Positions 1 to 12,360 of a stretch of DNA of 64,000 bases are shown here, piece after piece. Origin of the DNA: Aquatica leii (taxonomy: Eukaryota; Arthropoda; Insecta; Coleoptera; Lampyridae); NCBI GenBank assembly GCA_035610365.1, contig CM069435.1, forward strand, positions 89,437,389-89,501,388, given 5' to 3'. How positions within the stretch are numbered: the stretch's first letter is position 1; each line of letters opens with the position of its first letter. The position numbers were made by a program, and so were the translations under genes. A model generated the notes under the pieces. It ran no database searches. It worked only from the letters and a program-made list of their open reading frames with translations, and had not been told where the DNA came from.

Positions 1-700
1 TCAACCGTTGCAGGAGCGTTACACAGGCCGAAGGGCATTGGCCTACCACGGTCTTCTTTTTCAACGTTACTGGATCTGAGTTGATATTTAAGATCCTTAC
101 TGGCATCGTGTTTTTCACTCGTAAAGTTCTGTCAACGAGTAGTCCCTTTTCAACTAAGTCACACTCCATTGGTACAATCTCGCGTACGTAGCCTTTCCGG
201 AGATTTCCATCCAGGCGTGCCATTACCAAACTTCTAGTCCTTGCAGGCAGAGTCACGTCTTCACTCAAAAAAAAAAATCGCACGGTTGCCTTCTCTGACA
301 AATCAAAAGAAATTTCTTTATTGTCGATCTTCAGGACCTCGTTCTTCATATCCAAATGGAACCTGTACTTCTTTATCACGTCTATTAACAGGATAGCTTC
401 TTCCGTGATGTCGGCTACCAGTACTTGATGGTCGAGTACTTCATTTCCCAAACCAATAGTTACTTTGACTTGTCCGTAAGTAGGTATTTCATCGCCGGTC
501 GCCGTTCGAAGTTGTACTGTTACTGGTGATGTTTTCTCGTTTTCCAATAACATGTCAGATCGAATGATGGTCTTCGTCGTTCTCGTGTCAGTCAGTAGCT
601 GACCATTTCTTTAATTGATCTTACCATCAAGATAAATGCTATGCAACTTCTCCATCGGCGATGCCATTTGAATTGTAATCTCCGGAACGTGACTAGATGA
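1..700 (-). pseudogene. Protease and reverse transcriptase fragment of gypsy copy A
   Basis: The minus strand encodes a retropepsin beginning about 600, with the active-site triad read as D-T-R near 581-589 in place of D-T-G, followed by 'RTATGDEIP' and 'VLVADITEE'. The polyprotein linker continues to about 60. The final bases read a reverse transcriptase motif PFGLCNAPATV in a shifted frame, so part of the transcriptase is deleted at this junction. The D-T-R form is shared with copy C. Confidence 0.75.
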
Positions 701-740
701 CATTAACTTCTGTTTCTTTTGGTCAACTTGTTCCAAATCT

Positions 741-1894
741 TTGAGTGCTCTTTTTGTCTTCTTCTTAAGCTTAATACGATGCCGTCGTACATGGCCTATT
801 TCACCGCAGTTTAAAGTCGTCACTCTTCTATTCGTCGCGCTATCTCTTCTATGCTTTCTAGTGTCCGCGCGGTTACTTCTGCAGCACAGCAAACTTTATG
901 ACCGTCTTGTTGCGATGCTTGTTATGCTGATTCAAATTCCATAGCATTCACCAAAGCTTCGATCGAGCTAACCGGAGAGTCTGCTGCGTTTCGTTGTTTC
1001 GGGGGCCGTCTACAAAAGTTTGAATGGCAAACTGTTCCAGGAAGGTATTAGATGCTGTAGGATACGCAAGCCGTGTTAATTTGGCGATGTCAGCCTCAAA
1101 CTCTTGAAGACGTTCGGCAGTTTTCTGAACTCGACTTTCAATTTGAGCTTGATACATTTGTTGAAGATGAGCATCTCCATATCTCATTTCTGAACGTGAA
1201 ATTAAAAATTCCTAATTTTTGTGTAGGTGGTCAGGAACAGTGTGCAATATTCCAAAAGCTTCTCCACGTAAGGACACTATTAAAGACGTCGCTTTCTGTT
1301 TGTTGCTTCAACCATTGGCTGTAGCTGCGTCTTCAAACTGCTTGTAGTAGGTTGACCACGAAACTTTACCATCAGAATTTGGAGGTACAACTTTAAACTT
1401 GTAAGTAGTTGCTTCCTTATGATCCATTAATAAATCTTCACTCGTGACGTTTCCTTTGCCGTGACAATTTATTCGATTTATTCTTTTTTCAAGCAGTTGC
1501 ATTCTGTCTTCTAGTTTGTCCTCTTTTGCTTCTTTTTTCTCATTCATAGATTGTTTTCCGTTTTCCAGAAATTCGCATATTTCTTCTCTTAAATTTAACA
1601 TGTGTGCTTGAGTTTCCTCTTGAACAATTTTGATTTGTTTTCTATGCTCGTTCGTATTTCTTCTTTTAAACTTCTAGAATTTTCTTCCATTTTCTGAGAA
1701 TTTTCGTAAAACTTTTTTTTCCTTTTTCTTAAATTTTCTTCCATTTTGTGAGAATTTTCGTAAAACTTTTTTTCCATTTTCTGAGAATTTTCACCCATTT
1801 TTCTATTATTTTCTTCCATATTTTTATTCATCGATTCGGGAATTTCAAATATTTTTGAATCCATTTTAACTGCTTGTAATCGCGTCACCGGCAT
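741..1894 (-). pseudogene. Gag of gypsy copy A, broken
   Basis: The frame opens with M-P-V-T-R-L-Q at about 1894, as in copy C. The first 100 residues are rich in E, K, M and N with heptad-like repeats of 'KMEEN', consistent with a coiled coil. A capsid-like part follows (1187 to 948, with 'RYGDAHLQQMYQAQIESR' and 'FLEQFAIQTFVDG'), then a zinc-knuckle remnant near 800-840 reading N-C-G-E-I-G-H-V-R-R-H, where the first and last ligands of the CCHC are lost. Several frameshifts separate the blocks, so no full Gag can be made. Confidence 0.8.
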
Positions 1895-2083
1895 AAATTA
1901 TATATAACACAAATAGAAGGTTTAAATACACTACTTTAACGAACTGAAACAGACTAATTTTACACGGTATAAACAAACACGCGAAGCGCGAACTAAAGTT
2001 TTGTTTATTTACGGAATCAGTGTTTTTATTACGGAAGTGATATTAAATTACTTAATGGTATTTATACTAAAAATCGCGAACCT

Positions 2084-2098
2084 CACACCTGTGAACCA
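2084..2098 (-). promoter_or_regulatory. Primer-binding-like site of copy A
   Basis: One base after the LTR end the minus strand reads TGGTTCACAGGTGTG, starting with the TGG expected to pair with a tRNA CCA end. The same sequence stands one base after the LTR of copy C at 18205. I did not identify the primer tRNA. Confidence 0.55.
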
Positions 2099-2099
2099 C

Positions 2100-2532
2100 T
2101 GTAACGATTATTAAAGTTAATTTATTTATCATACAAATATATACACGTTTATAACTAACCGAATTAATTAAATCTAAGGATATTTAATAAAATCACTTAC
2201 ACTAATTTATATATAGAACTATCACACGAAGATAAAGTCCACGGATAACTTTAGTGTAACACTTATTGTTTACTTTAAAGTCACGTACAAGGTCATACTC
2301 CGTATATTTATCTCAAACACACGCATTAATCACTTATTTATATAAACTTGAATAATCTTAATACTGCCGTCTTCGAATTGCTGGAATAACTGATCTATGA
2401 TTTGTTTGTGCCGCATTTATACATTTTAGCCAAACGTTCGAGAATTTTCTATATCTTTGGGTAAACGTTCTGGAAAAGTACAAAAACCTCTCGAAAGTTC
2501 TCGGGCTTGAGAATAAATTCTCGAACGTTTCA
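2100..2532 (-). repeat. 5' LTR of gypsy copy A
   Basis: On the minus strand the block starts TGAAACGTTCG at 2532 and ends CGTTACA at 2100, giving TG...CA ends and about 433 bp. It matches the LTR at 17785-18203 over its length with point changes and small indels, and the shorter LTRs at 14330, 22587 and 28126. The flanking TSD cannot be checked because the other end of the element lies outside the window. Confidence 0.85.
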
Positions 2533-2649
2533 ATATTAGTTGCATTAGAATAAAGTTTTTAAAAACATAATCTTTATTAAGTTGTATTTACAATAATTTA
2601 AAATTTCACAGACATTATATAGTTATAAAGAAGAATAGCATTTAAAAAA
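2533..2649. other. Spacer
   Basis: AT-rich spacer between the gypsy LTR and the receptor pseudogene. Nothing else is seen in it. Confidence 0.5.
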
Positions 2650-4262
2650 TTATGTGCGGTTTAAATATTTCTGTTTTACGACGTTTATCAAATGTTCTCC
2701 CAGAAAAGCGACAACAGCAAAACCTAGCCCAGCTGCCCAAAATACAAAAACCGGATGGAGGTCTTTTATGTTTAATGCCTTATTTTCACAGATCGAAACT
2801 GTGTTGTTCTTATGAACATAATCATAATCTTGATTAATTTTATCGATAATGCCCGTCTCGATTAATCTGGTTATAACTGCATTAAATGAAATTGTAGAGT
2901 ACGACAACGACCTAGTGCAAAATATAACTTTTAGCCAACCGCTAAACGAAGTATCTATAAAATAACTAAACGGTGTTTTCATGACTTTTCCAAAAGCTTC
3001 TAAGGAGTCTTCTTGTATAAAATATATATTGAATAATTAGACTCTACTAGTTCTTCTAGCGATTGAATTGATTTTTCATATTGTGGAAGTGTTAACAATG
3101 TAACGACCTTACCAGTAAACACTGCTTGAATATGAATTGAATAAAGTACGTAAAAAAGAAATAAATAACGAAACGCGTAGAAATGCAACTTTGTGTATAC
3201 AGTTCCTGAGATGGTCATTAAGTATACTTTTAGAAAGCATAACGTTAAACCATGTTGTTCTCTTGGATGTGTGCACTTTTCAATTAACCACCAAATGAAT
3301 GAAGTCAGAATAAAAACTAATAATATTAAATACCAGACTGTAGGTTTAAAAACAAGCTTCAAAGTTTCTATTAGTGGGATTCGTTTAGGAGCTGGTACTA
3401 TAAAGATGTAATTGGTGTATGCGAATATCTTCGTGCACGGAACATGTAAACATATACTAATCTCAGCCAATCTTATTACAAATGCATCTAACTGTACGGA
3501 ACGATCTTCTATAGATTTCATATGTAAATAACTCATATTAAAAAAATTATACATTAATATAACAATTTTCTTTGCTATAATTTGTGTTTTGTCTCTAGTT
3601 GATGTAATATGGCTGCTTCTACTCTCAAGATACGTGAGATTACAATTAGTGTATTTTCTTAAGACTTTGGGAAATTGAATGAGGTTTGTTTCGTTGCAAC
3701 TATACGTCATTAATAACTTCGCACTTTTTTCACACTGGTTTGGTTCTGCTTGTGGATCACCAACTATTAATCTTAAAGGGCCTGTCTCATTGAAATTGTA
3801 TGTTAGTAGAACTACGTTGAGAATTTCATAATACCATAACCGTTTAAATATGTAAGCAACACCATCTATGTCTGTAATTGGTGTAATAAGAAAAAAAATT
3901 CTGTTGGGTACTTTGTGATACGACCAAAGCTTCGTACGGTAAATTTTAGTCATCCAATAAAATAAGGCTTCGTGATTTTTTAAATAGACTACAAAATTTT
4001 GTTTGTGTCCAATAGACGTGTTAAGAATTGTACCAATATTTCTTAAATCGTTAATCATACTCGGATTTTTAAGATAATCTGGAAAAATAAAACGGTTATC
4101 GTCATCAAACATAAACACTAAAGTATCATCTTCACGAAAAATGTTTTCTATAGTATGCTGCACGCAAATTTTAATTTTTTCAATTTGTTCATTTTCTTGA
4201 TGATAGGAAAAGGCCACAACTAGCGCAACACCAAAAACGTAAAATACGTATCGTTTTAACAT
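2650..4262 (-). pseudogene. Divergent ionotropic receptor (IR), intronless, one frameshift
   Basis: Ionotropic receptors are ligand-gated cation channels of insect chemosensory neurons, related to ionotropic glutamate receptors. The frame from 4262 gives a signal peptide (residues 1-19) and an extracellular part with several N-glycosylation sites. The M1 helix near 310-330 contains 'FILTSFIWWLIEKC', then come a pore-loop region and an M3 helix ending 'QAVFTGKVVTLLTLPQY'. That frame stops at 3000. A second frame starting at 2982 carries the rest of the ligand-binding S2 lobe and M4 ('HPVFVFWAAGLGFAVVAFLG'), ending 2650. The two frames would join if about one base were lost or gained near 3015-3040. 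The total of about 535 residues is normal for a divergent IR, which often lack introns. It is either a recent pseudogene or a sequencing indel; no other break is seen. Confidence 0.8.
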
Positions 4263-4914
4263 TATTCCACGAATGCGTAAATGGTATCTATGCAGTATAT
4301 AAAATTTTGTTTTATTGATTATAACAAATACATATTTAATTTATTTACTTAATAAAAAAAAAGTTACGTCATACAATCGATTAAAAACTATTTTTTTGTT
4401 TTATAATAAACAAGTCTATAAAATAAATTAAAACCTAATAAAATTTCAGAAAAGTCAAAAATTCGAATTATTTTAATTAGTGATTCACAGGTTTGGCTTG
4501 ATTTTTAAAAGTTTGGCTTTAGTACTGTTCTTATTGTAAACATCAATATTCATTTGTTAGTGTTATTACGTAATGACGAGTCCCAAAGTCATAAATTTAA
4601 ATCTAGGTAAAACTATGTTTTCAAAGTAAATTATTATTTAAGTAGAAGCATTGAATAATAAATGTAAGAAGAAATGCAACTTAAGGGGCGATATCGTATC
4701 GACTGATTGGATCGAGATGTAGAGGTCGCCACGTTTGTATTGGATCGAGATTTTTCAGTTCTTGCGTGTCTGTCGACTTGTAAACTTCGGTATTGAATTG
4801 AAAGTTTTTCTTGGGTTAACATTGAGATACGATTTTTAAAATTCTGGTAGTAGTAATGTTTGTTTGAACTTTTGTTTAGTTTAAGTGTAAATATGTTTTT
4901 GATTTATTTTTAAG
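4263..4914. other. Intergenic, AT-rich
   Basis: Upstream flank of the receptor pseudogene. I see no coding sequence, no clear TATA box and no repeat that I can name. Confidence 0.5.
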
Positions 4915-5175
4915 ATGGGAAAAGTTACAAATCACGGTTGTGTTTATATTAATTGTGAAAATAATAATACCGAAAACAAAGGTACTAGTTTTCTTAAGTT
5001 TTTTATTAGTGATAAAGTGCGTGCTAAAGACTGTGGAAATATAAACATTGCCACAATGGACTTGGAAGATTTAAAACAAAAGAAGATTTGTGAGAAGCAT
5101 CTTCGGAGATAATGTATAACAACAAAAGGAAATTTTAAACACACTGCAGTTCTTGTTCTACACGTTCAATCAGGT
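4915..5175 (+). pseudogene. THAP-type zinc-finger fragment
   Basis: The frame starts ATG-GGA and reads M-G-K-x-T-N-H-G-C-V-Y-I-N-C, the C-x(2-4)-C start of a THAP DNA-binding domain. It continues with a 'SFLKF' block in place of the usual SFFxFP, and 'KKICEKH' matching the C-x2-H that closes the zinc site. The invariant tryptophan expected after 'DKVRAK' is replaced (D-C-G). After 'KHL' the frame stops, but a shifted frame continues with 'HTAVLVLHVQSG' and then a possible splice donor at about 5174. THAP domains occur in host transcription factors and in P-element-like transposases. This is a decayed first exon of one of these. Confidence 0.65.
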
Positions 5176-7129
5176 AAATATTTTAAATTTTTTTTCTACC
5201 AAACGTTTAAAATGGTTTAAATTAGCATCGGAGAATCTCCTTTTCCGGATTCTTCTTCTTCTTGTTGCACATAATTGTACAATAACTTAAAATATTTACT
5301 GTAAATCAGTAGCTGAGATCGCTATTATTTTCCACGATCAATGATCGCAATCATGGTATTTAGAATTAATTAATAATCGACTGTTGCTAAAAAGTCGCTC
5401 GTGTAAAGTTAGTCATAAATCTAGCCATAAACATTCGATTATCGTTTTCCGGGATACAATAACGTTTGGAGTATTGAAAATCAACATACCTAAAAGTATT
5501 TTTTAATATTGTTTCTAAACAATAAATTAATTAAAATTTGTTCATATTTAGATTTAAAAAAAATATTTACAAAAATTCACAGAAAATAGATACTACTGTG
5601 ATGTTTTTTTTTTTCGACATGACGTGCTATTTGAATTCTGATGCAAACTTACGAACAAATAGTTTAAAGCATTAATAAACAACATATTAAAAAATAAGTG
5701 TCGTTCTTTCGTAAATTAAATGTTTCTATTTGAAATTGACCCTGAAAAGATTGTTGAGTAATTAGTCATAACTCGTGTTGATATTTGTCTCAAACAGAAG
5801 ATTTATGTATTAAAAATAAATTTGCAGTTTTTTTCAAATACGTATTGTCATTTGTAGTTAATGCTTATTGTTTTTAACTTCCTGTGTTTTTATGATTTAC
5901 CTTGGTGTTTATATAAAGCTAGGTTTTTCCCTAAATGCTGAATGTGTGACACAAATTTTACAAACGTTCTTTCCTAGAAGAGTTTTCTAATTCTCTTTGA
6001 AAAGAATGCATTGTTAAATTTCTGTAAACAAAAAAAATATAATTCAATGTTTAAATTCATGTTACTTTTTTATTAAAAAATCTGTATGTGGTTTAAAATT
6101 CTTACGAGGAAAAGAGCAAAGGGGTTATTTACCTACTTACACAAAATTTTACGATTTTCCGTGAACTACCTGCATACTTAAAATTTATTATACATTTATT
6201 AAAGTAAATATTATAGTTAAAATCGTGTTATATTAGTCTTATTTGTTTATGCGATAATTAAAAGTATTAATTTCTTTTCCACAACCGCAATTGTTATTTT
6301 ATAAGCGATCAATGATTGCGATCGTTATTGTACAGACGCTCGATATCGCGCTCATTATTTTGCATAATAATCGATTCATCGTAATTGCATAATCGCTCTG
6401 GCCATTGCTTTAAATGTTTTTTGTTGATGTTGGCATGTCTAATAAAAATATCGTTTTTGTAAATGTTAGGGCCGCATTTCTTTAGCACCTTGTCTAATAA
6501 ATACTTAGTTTTTTTAAAAATAAAAAAAATTATAAACAAAATTCTTTTATGTTTATTTTAGCATGCTGAAAGCACTTCAATACAAATCCAACAATACATA
6601 AAATATTTTTACAATTGTTTAAAAAAAAATCGCAAAAATTTTGAAAATACTAATACTAATTGCATTTTCAAAACTTTATTTTTAAAATACTAACAACTTA
6701 ATTTTTTTTACTTTTTGGGCTTATTTAGTATAATTTTTTACAGAAGTTGTAATTGTTGATATGAACATCAACCTAAGATACTCAAATGTAGTAGTTTCTC
6801 AAACATTTGGAAGAAAACGTCGATTGTTATTTATTGATGACGATCGTGTAGACGAATAAATTTATTCTTTCTACAGCTCCAGTTCACTAAACGAAGGTAT
6901 AAGTAGGTAGACAAGCAATAATACGTAATTTTTTAAATATATGTTTTATAGTTGAAGATACGTTCTATAATATTTTGAAGATACTGGAACGACCACAGTG
7001 TGTTCTCAAATTCGTCAAGCCGCAACATAGTGATACAAATGGATTCTCCGTCAAAAATCCTTTTAAAGGATGAATTGGTCAATTATTCTTTCAGAAATTT
7101 AACATTAATTTTAATTTAAAATTACATAA
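5176..7129. other. AT-rich stretch without recognised genes
   Basis: No frame here resembles a known protein. A motif like CGATCAATGATYGCRATC occurs twice, near 5337 and 6304, which hints at two pieces of one old repeat. Nothing else can be supported. Confidence 0.4.
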
Positions 7130-8186
7130 ATTACCAGTCCACTAATAACAAATTCGTTTACATATGTTTCGAGCTTTAAAATAATGATGCTCATCTTCAG
7201 AAAAGTCTACAAAAAATATTTACAACTTTTTTAAATACAAAAAATGTCATCAACATATCTTTTCCAAAATATTATTTTTTGTAAGAAAATTTGGTGTTCA
7301 GAAATATATTTACTTTCTAAATTGTTTAAGAAGATTCCAGTAAAAATAAGTGATAAATTTGATAATCAATTTTTTAAACAAAATCTAGGTCTTTCAATGG
7401 GTTCTATTTTATCACTTTTCTCATTTTTTTTAAGAAATTAAGTAAAGGTAACGATTTTAAGATTTCTTTTTCTAATGAAATATTTATTTAATTTTTAAGC
7501 TACTTGAAGGTAGTAAAAATAAAGCTATTTAAGCTGTATAGTTGTTTCTGAAAGGTGGTTTACAGTTTTTTTAGAGCTTCTTTAAAGCTTTGCCAGTACC
7601 ACAAAGAGCTGTGTAAGCCCGATTTTAATGCATTAAAGGAGCTACCTAACAGCAACATAACTGCGGAATTTTTAGCTACTTAAACGCTTCATGGAGGTTT
7701 CAGTTTCTTCACAAGCCACTTAAAAGTGTTCTAAAAGAGTAACTTTAAAAGCTAAAGTAGTTATAAAAAAGCCGGTTTTAGCTGCAATTTGCTCACTGGG
7801 AAATTCTTGAATTACTAGAGTTCATTTATATTAAAATATCAAATACAAATTTTTTGTTGAACTAGCAAACCAATTTCAATTACGATTTTAAACTTAAATT
7901 TTTTTAGATTTGTTTCTAAATTGTACCATCTTCCTTTTTTAAAATAATTAACATTTAACGTTTTGTAAAACTTACATTTTTTTAATTATCTAGTTACAAA
8001 TTTTCAGATTTGAGATTGTTCGAAAAAATGTAAGTTAAAAAATTTTTTGTGTTCTTAACTTTTTATAATTTGTAAATATTTTTACTTTTTTGAAGATGAG
8101 CTTCATTATTTTAAAGCTCGAAGCATATGTAAAATAGTATATACATTTTGAAAGTCAACGAATTTATTATTGGTGGACTGGTAATT
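7130..8186 (+). mobile_element. Penelope-like element remnant with inverted flanks
   Basis: The short frame at 7244-7441 contains 'FDNQFFKQNLGLSMGSILS', which matches the conserved Penelope reverse transcriptase block (F-x-Q-x-x-G-L-x-M-G-S-x-L-S). The remnant is flanked by an inverted pair. The left arm at 7130-7200 reads ACCAGTCCACTAATAACAAA... to ...GCTCATCTTCAG. The right arm at 8091-8186 is its reverse complement, interrupted by about 22 bp. Inverted terminal copies are common for Penelope-like elements. The rest of the 1.06 kb is too decayed to translate. Confidence 0.7.
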
Positions 8187-11080
8187 TGAATAATTTTAAA
8201 AATTGATAATAACAATAAATCCCCATAACAATTTTCTTTTAATTTAATTTGCATTGTTTTAGTTATTTCTATGTTTTCGATTTATATTTTACAAAAATAA
8301 ATAAATATTTGAATATACATATTTTTTTGTTTTCTTAAATATAAAGCATGATATTGTTTAAGTTTATTTGACATTGACTTGTGTCGTAACAATACAAGCT
8401 ATTGTTTATGATATTAACCTGTTTTGAACAGGTAAACGGTAAAGTAAACACAAATATAAGAAAAGGTTCTAATTGGTACTTCATAACAAATAACTAAGTT
8501 CGCAAAATAAAAACCACGATTTTGCAGATGGCAGCAGGTCTTAGTCTATTAGTTTATGAAAAGAACAGACGGGTAAAAAAAAGAGAAACAAGAGAGATAA
8601 AACTACAGTACGATTTTTAACACACTATTTGCGCCTCTTCTTAAATTATTACTCAATGGTAGAAGCTAACTCAGTTGAGTCGGCAAGCAGATTAAAAATG
8701 CACCAAAACTGTTAGAAACTAGAATGCTAAACACCGTTTAAATCTATCCAAGACTGAAAGAGAACAAATTACAACACACAAGTTGTAACACGAATATATT
8801 TTTAATTTATCACAGGGAGGTTAGAAAAGAGAAGCGAAGTTGATTTACATAAATGCGATCAATTGCTAATATGCAGGTATAGATCACAGTCAATAATTCT
8901 TGATACAAGCCCATTTCGATTGGGCATAAAATTAAACTTGTCGGCTTAACCTGTAGTTTCCAAACAAACAGATTTACATTACTAAATATAATACAAATAT
9001 GCAACATCTTGATAATTAAGAGAACCCGAGCCCACTCTTTAATATTATATTACACGCACAAAAAGTTTTATAATTAATTGTACATACAGTCTTATTGTGC
9101 AAACGACTGACAATTTTAATAAAATTGGAATAGAAAATACAATATTTACATTTTTTTCTTTGAAGCATTCGGTTAGCTAGCGGCACCTTTTCCAGAATTT
9201 CCCAAAATTTGCTGAAATATGCAATACAATAGATATGGCGTTACCGCAAATAAATTCTCTTCACTTCATACGATCTATGAGAAAAAACCCAGATGCGTCA
9301 AGTTTTCCTTAGATTAATATGGATATTTTAGTAAGTGGGCCTTCCAATACAAATTGACATCCTTAATCAACGTAGACGTTACACTCATTACATTACATAT
9401 CAATTAACAGGTGTTACTATCTCCGCATTAATAGAATGCGTGTGGCTTTCCAAAATTTGATAATGACAATTACGACAAAATCAAATTAAATAAAAAAAAA
9501 CAGAATCAATTCTTACCCCAGAACAACTTTCAGATTATCAACAACAATACTACACTCATTTATACCGTAGATGCGTGTGAATATTTAGATGTGAAAGCCT
9601 CGCCGGGCGTTTATGTTAGGTCATTACCGTACCACAGACAACAAAAAAATAGTTTTCCTATATTTGACAGTCACTACTTTTGATGTAACGAAAAGTGGGC
9701 GTTTTAGAACGAAATACTTATACAGTACAAAAATCGCATGGAAACACTTTTAACATAACAAATTCCCCCCAGCAACATAAAAACCTGGAAAATAAACACT
9801 AGCAAAAGAATAGAAATTTAGACTTACGCTAAGGACCGAACCGTAAAATCCAAAACTAACTCAAACACCCAACCTACCAAAAAACGTAAATAAAATAAAA
9901 GATGTTTTTTCAGTTTGCTAAGTATCACCAATCAAATTGCACGAAACCGAAAAATATTATAAAAAAAACAAACAAACTCCAATCAACAGAATTAAAGTAT
10001 CAGAAAAAGTACTCGTTGAAAGTCGACTTCAGTCGTTACACTATAAAAAAAACATCACTAAAAGACAATCCTAAGCAAACCAACAGAAAAAGAAGTTTAG
10101 GAAAAAGAGAAGTTTAAATCACGGACAAAGACAATTCCCTAAAAATCCTATAAAACCCCAGCCCACAAGTACAAATCCCACCTAGGAAACCCACCAGAAA
10201 AAGACAAAGGTGCTACAAGGAAACGGTAAAGGAACGTTGCTCAAATCCACGAGACTAGGAAATTATCCCAGGAATTTTATCACAGTCTAAGGTTTTCTCG
10301 TTAAAGTGCTGGATGATTGTGTAGCGTCGAAATCTTAAACACACCTTAAAACTTCGCAAAAAAATGTAAAAGCGAGTCGTTGAGCCCTCGATCGTTAGTC
10401 CACACAAGCGCACGTTACCGCAAGCAGTAGGTACTTGACCAAAATAGTCTTTCTCTCACCCAGAAAGAAATCTGATCTACGACCAAAGGAAACAAAACTC
10501 AGGAAATTTTCTCACCCTAAAAGTGGATAAAAGAAGTAAAAAAACAGCCAAACATTTTACCTTTAAACCAAAAATAAAAAGGATTACAAGCCGCAGTTGC
10601 TTGACTCTAGCCGGACTAAAACTCTAGACTAAAACCCGAAACGTTAATACATAGCGGAGAAACCCAATTCACACTAGATTCGATAGTGCTGTTTAGTCGT
10701 CCAAAAACGGTATGATATATAAAACCAACACCAAAACAATAATAACCTATTACGGGTAGCCCTTTTAGGCAAACTAATTAAAAGCTTCAAACATCTTAAA
10801 TTCAGAAAAAGGAATCTTAATCACAAACAGGTCTAGCAAATATCACTAATAATGAATCTGGTTACAGTCGACAAACGTCGTATCACTCTAACTGAGAAAA
10901 AAATTCACCTGCAATCAGATCAGTCACCAAACCTCGAGCCAATGACTAGAGTGGCCACAAAACCTAGTTCTTCACTATGAATTCACTTATCCATCATAGA
11001 CAATAACAAAGACGGACATTGTATTTATCAAACAATTAATCAGATAAACAAAAAGAACCAAAATGAAAGTAACTCAAATC
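8187..11080. other. Decayed sequence, probably transposon-derived
   Basis: Base composition is less T-rich and more C/A-rich on the plus strand from about 9.5 to 11.5 kb than around it. The minus strand just to the right encodes a gypsy integrase, so part of this block is likely the 3' end of that element. I could not find its LTR pair or any convincing frame. Confidence 0.35.
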
Positions 11081-11099
11081 GAAAGTAAAGTTAATCGTT

Positions 11100-12055
11100 T
11101 AAAGAAGCCACAGACAATCTAGAACGTAGTTTACCTCGTTTACGCCGACGAGAATATAATAACGACACGTTGACCGAGCGACGGTTTACCTGGTATGAAG
11201 TCTCATTTGAATCAGAGTCCGAAAACCTTTAATCTGATTTAAAATCTTTAGCATGCCAGATACCCACCGATTGAATAGTAGAAGTGACTAACTCAAACGT
11301 CTAAGGAGAGTTAACCGTTTTAATAATAAAACGTCCCAGGAACTTAAGTGGTAACTTAAAATTAAAATGCTTATTTTACGTTTTTGTGTAGGCTTTCAAA
11401 AGTTGTGTCAAAATATGCTTACGGATAGCTTTATAGTAAGGCACTGAACGAGTAACCTTAAGTTTCAAAATAAGAACCTCAGAAGAAATTTCCTGAAAAA
11501 ACGTCCAAAAAGTATCAAAAAAGTACAGTCAAAGACCTCGTGTATTGTAGTACGAATAGCGCAGTCAATCTTCGGAAAATTCACATCCTGATATGCTAAT
11601 AATTTTTCTTTGACATAAGAAAAAAATCATGGTTTTTAACACACAATTTTTCTGTTCGGCGAAATTAACCCTATTATTGTCTTATAAGTAGTACAAAGCT
11701 TACCAGATTCTTTACTACGAAGCTAGACACCATTGTCCGTAATAAGATATTAAGGAGCACCAAAAAAAGAAAGATGTGCTTTTTGATGATTTTATAAATA
11801 GAGGTATGCGTGAGCTGAACTTAACGGAAAGAACAGAAGAAAATTAATAAAATAGTCAGCGATCACCAGTACATAACTATGGTTTTTCGAAGATCGAGGC
11901 AGAAGACCTGCAATGTCACAGCAAAAAGCTTGCCAAAGGTGTGATGGCTTAGCACGAAAAGCGAAAATTTTAGGTGGAGCAACTCGTTTTACCTTACACG
12001 TACCACAACGACGAATATAGCGAGCGGCATCTGCACGTAAGAAGGGTCAATAGTA
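11100..12055 (-). pseudogene. Ty3/gypsy integrase remnant (different family from copies A-C)
   Basis: The minus strand from about 12055 reads 'RADAARYIRRCGTC', the end of the integrase H-H-C-C zinc site. It continues with a core that has the first catalytic aspartate in 'CCDIAGLLPRS', then 'VIADYF', and the second in 'LITDNGV' (about 11740). After that come 'IDCAIRTTIHE' (about 11545) and a basic tail 'YSRRRKRGK' near 11140. Frameshifts and stops are frequent, and the catalytic glutamate region is not readable. The sequence differs from the integrase of copies B and C. Confidence 0.7.
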
Positions 12056-12059
12056 ATGT

Positions 12060-12360
12060 TGTAAAATTGTAGATATTCTATTCAACACGAGAGCTGGGCG
12101 TGACACCAGTTATTTCATCCATGATTGAGCAAGAGAGTAAAACTTAAAACTTGGAATAATGCGAACGTACTATTATGTCACATTTTAAATTGATGCGAGT
12201 TGTGGAATTGCTTATTTCAGTCACAACAAAATTAGCGTTAACGCACAGTGAGTTTTTTGCAAAAAGAAGTTCGAATAAAATTCTATCGAGAGCCCGAGTT
12301 AAGCAAAATTTGAACAGAGCATGGTCTACCGTCAGAATCAAAAATTTGACCAGACGCTAT
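12060..12360 (-). pseudogene. BEL/Pao aspartic protease remnant
   Basis: The minus strand reads 'SDGRPCSVQILLNSGSR' (near 12340-12290), where the expected L-D-S-G-S has N for the catalytic D. It continues as 'NFVVTEISNSTTRINLKCDIIVRS', and after a frameshift 'LSCSIMDEITGVTPSSRV'. This matches the order of the BEL/Pao protease at 23531 ('LSCLVLDEITGAIPSFRV'). It stops abruptly at the gypsy integrase fragment. Confidence 0.65.

Larger units (their letters stand above)
1..2532 (-). mobile_element. Ty3/gypsy LTR retrotransposon, copy A (5' part, cut by window edge)
   Basis: Reading the minus strand from 2532 down, one finds an LTR, a primer-binding-like site, a gag region, a retropepsin and then a reverse transcriptase fragment that runs off the window at position 1. 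It belongs to the same family as copies B (12.9-14.7 kb) and C (17.8-22.8 kb): LTR, leader and gag are clearly alike. Stops and frameshifts break gag. The linker after the protease is fused directly to the reverse transcriptase FGLCNAPAT-like motif near position 20-45, so the N-terminal part of the transcriptase is deleted. It is a defective copy. The 3' half, where the macrodomain would lie, is outside the window. Confidence 0.85.

Noticed and set aside
5320..6400. Two similar CGATCAATGAT-type segments
   Set aside because: Similarity is short and weak; not enough for a repeat call.
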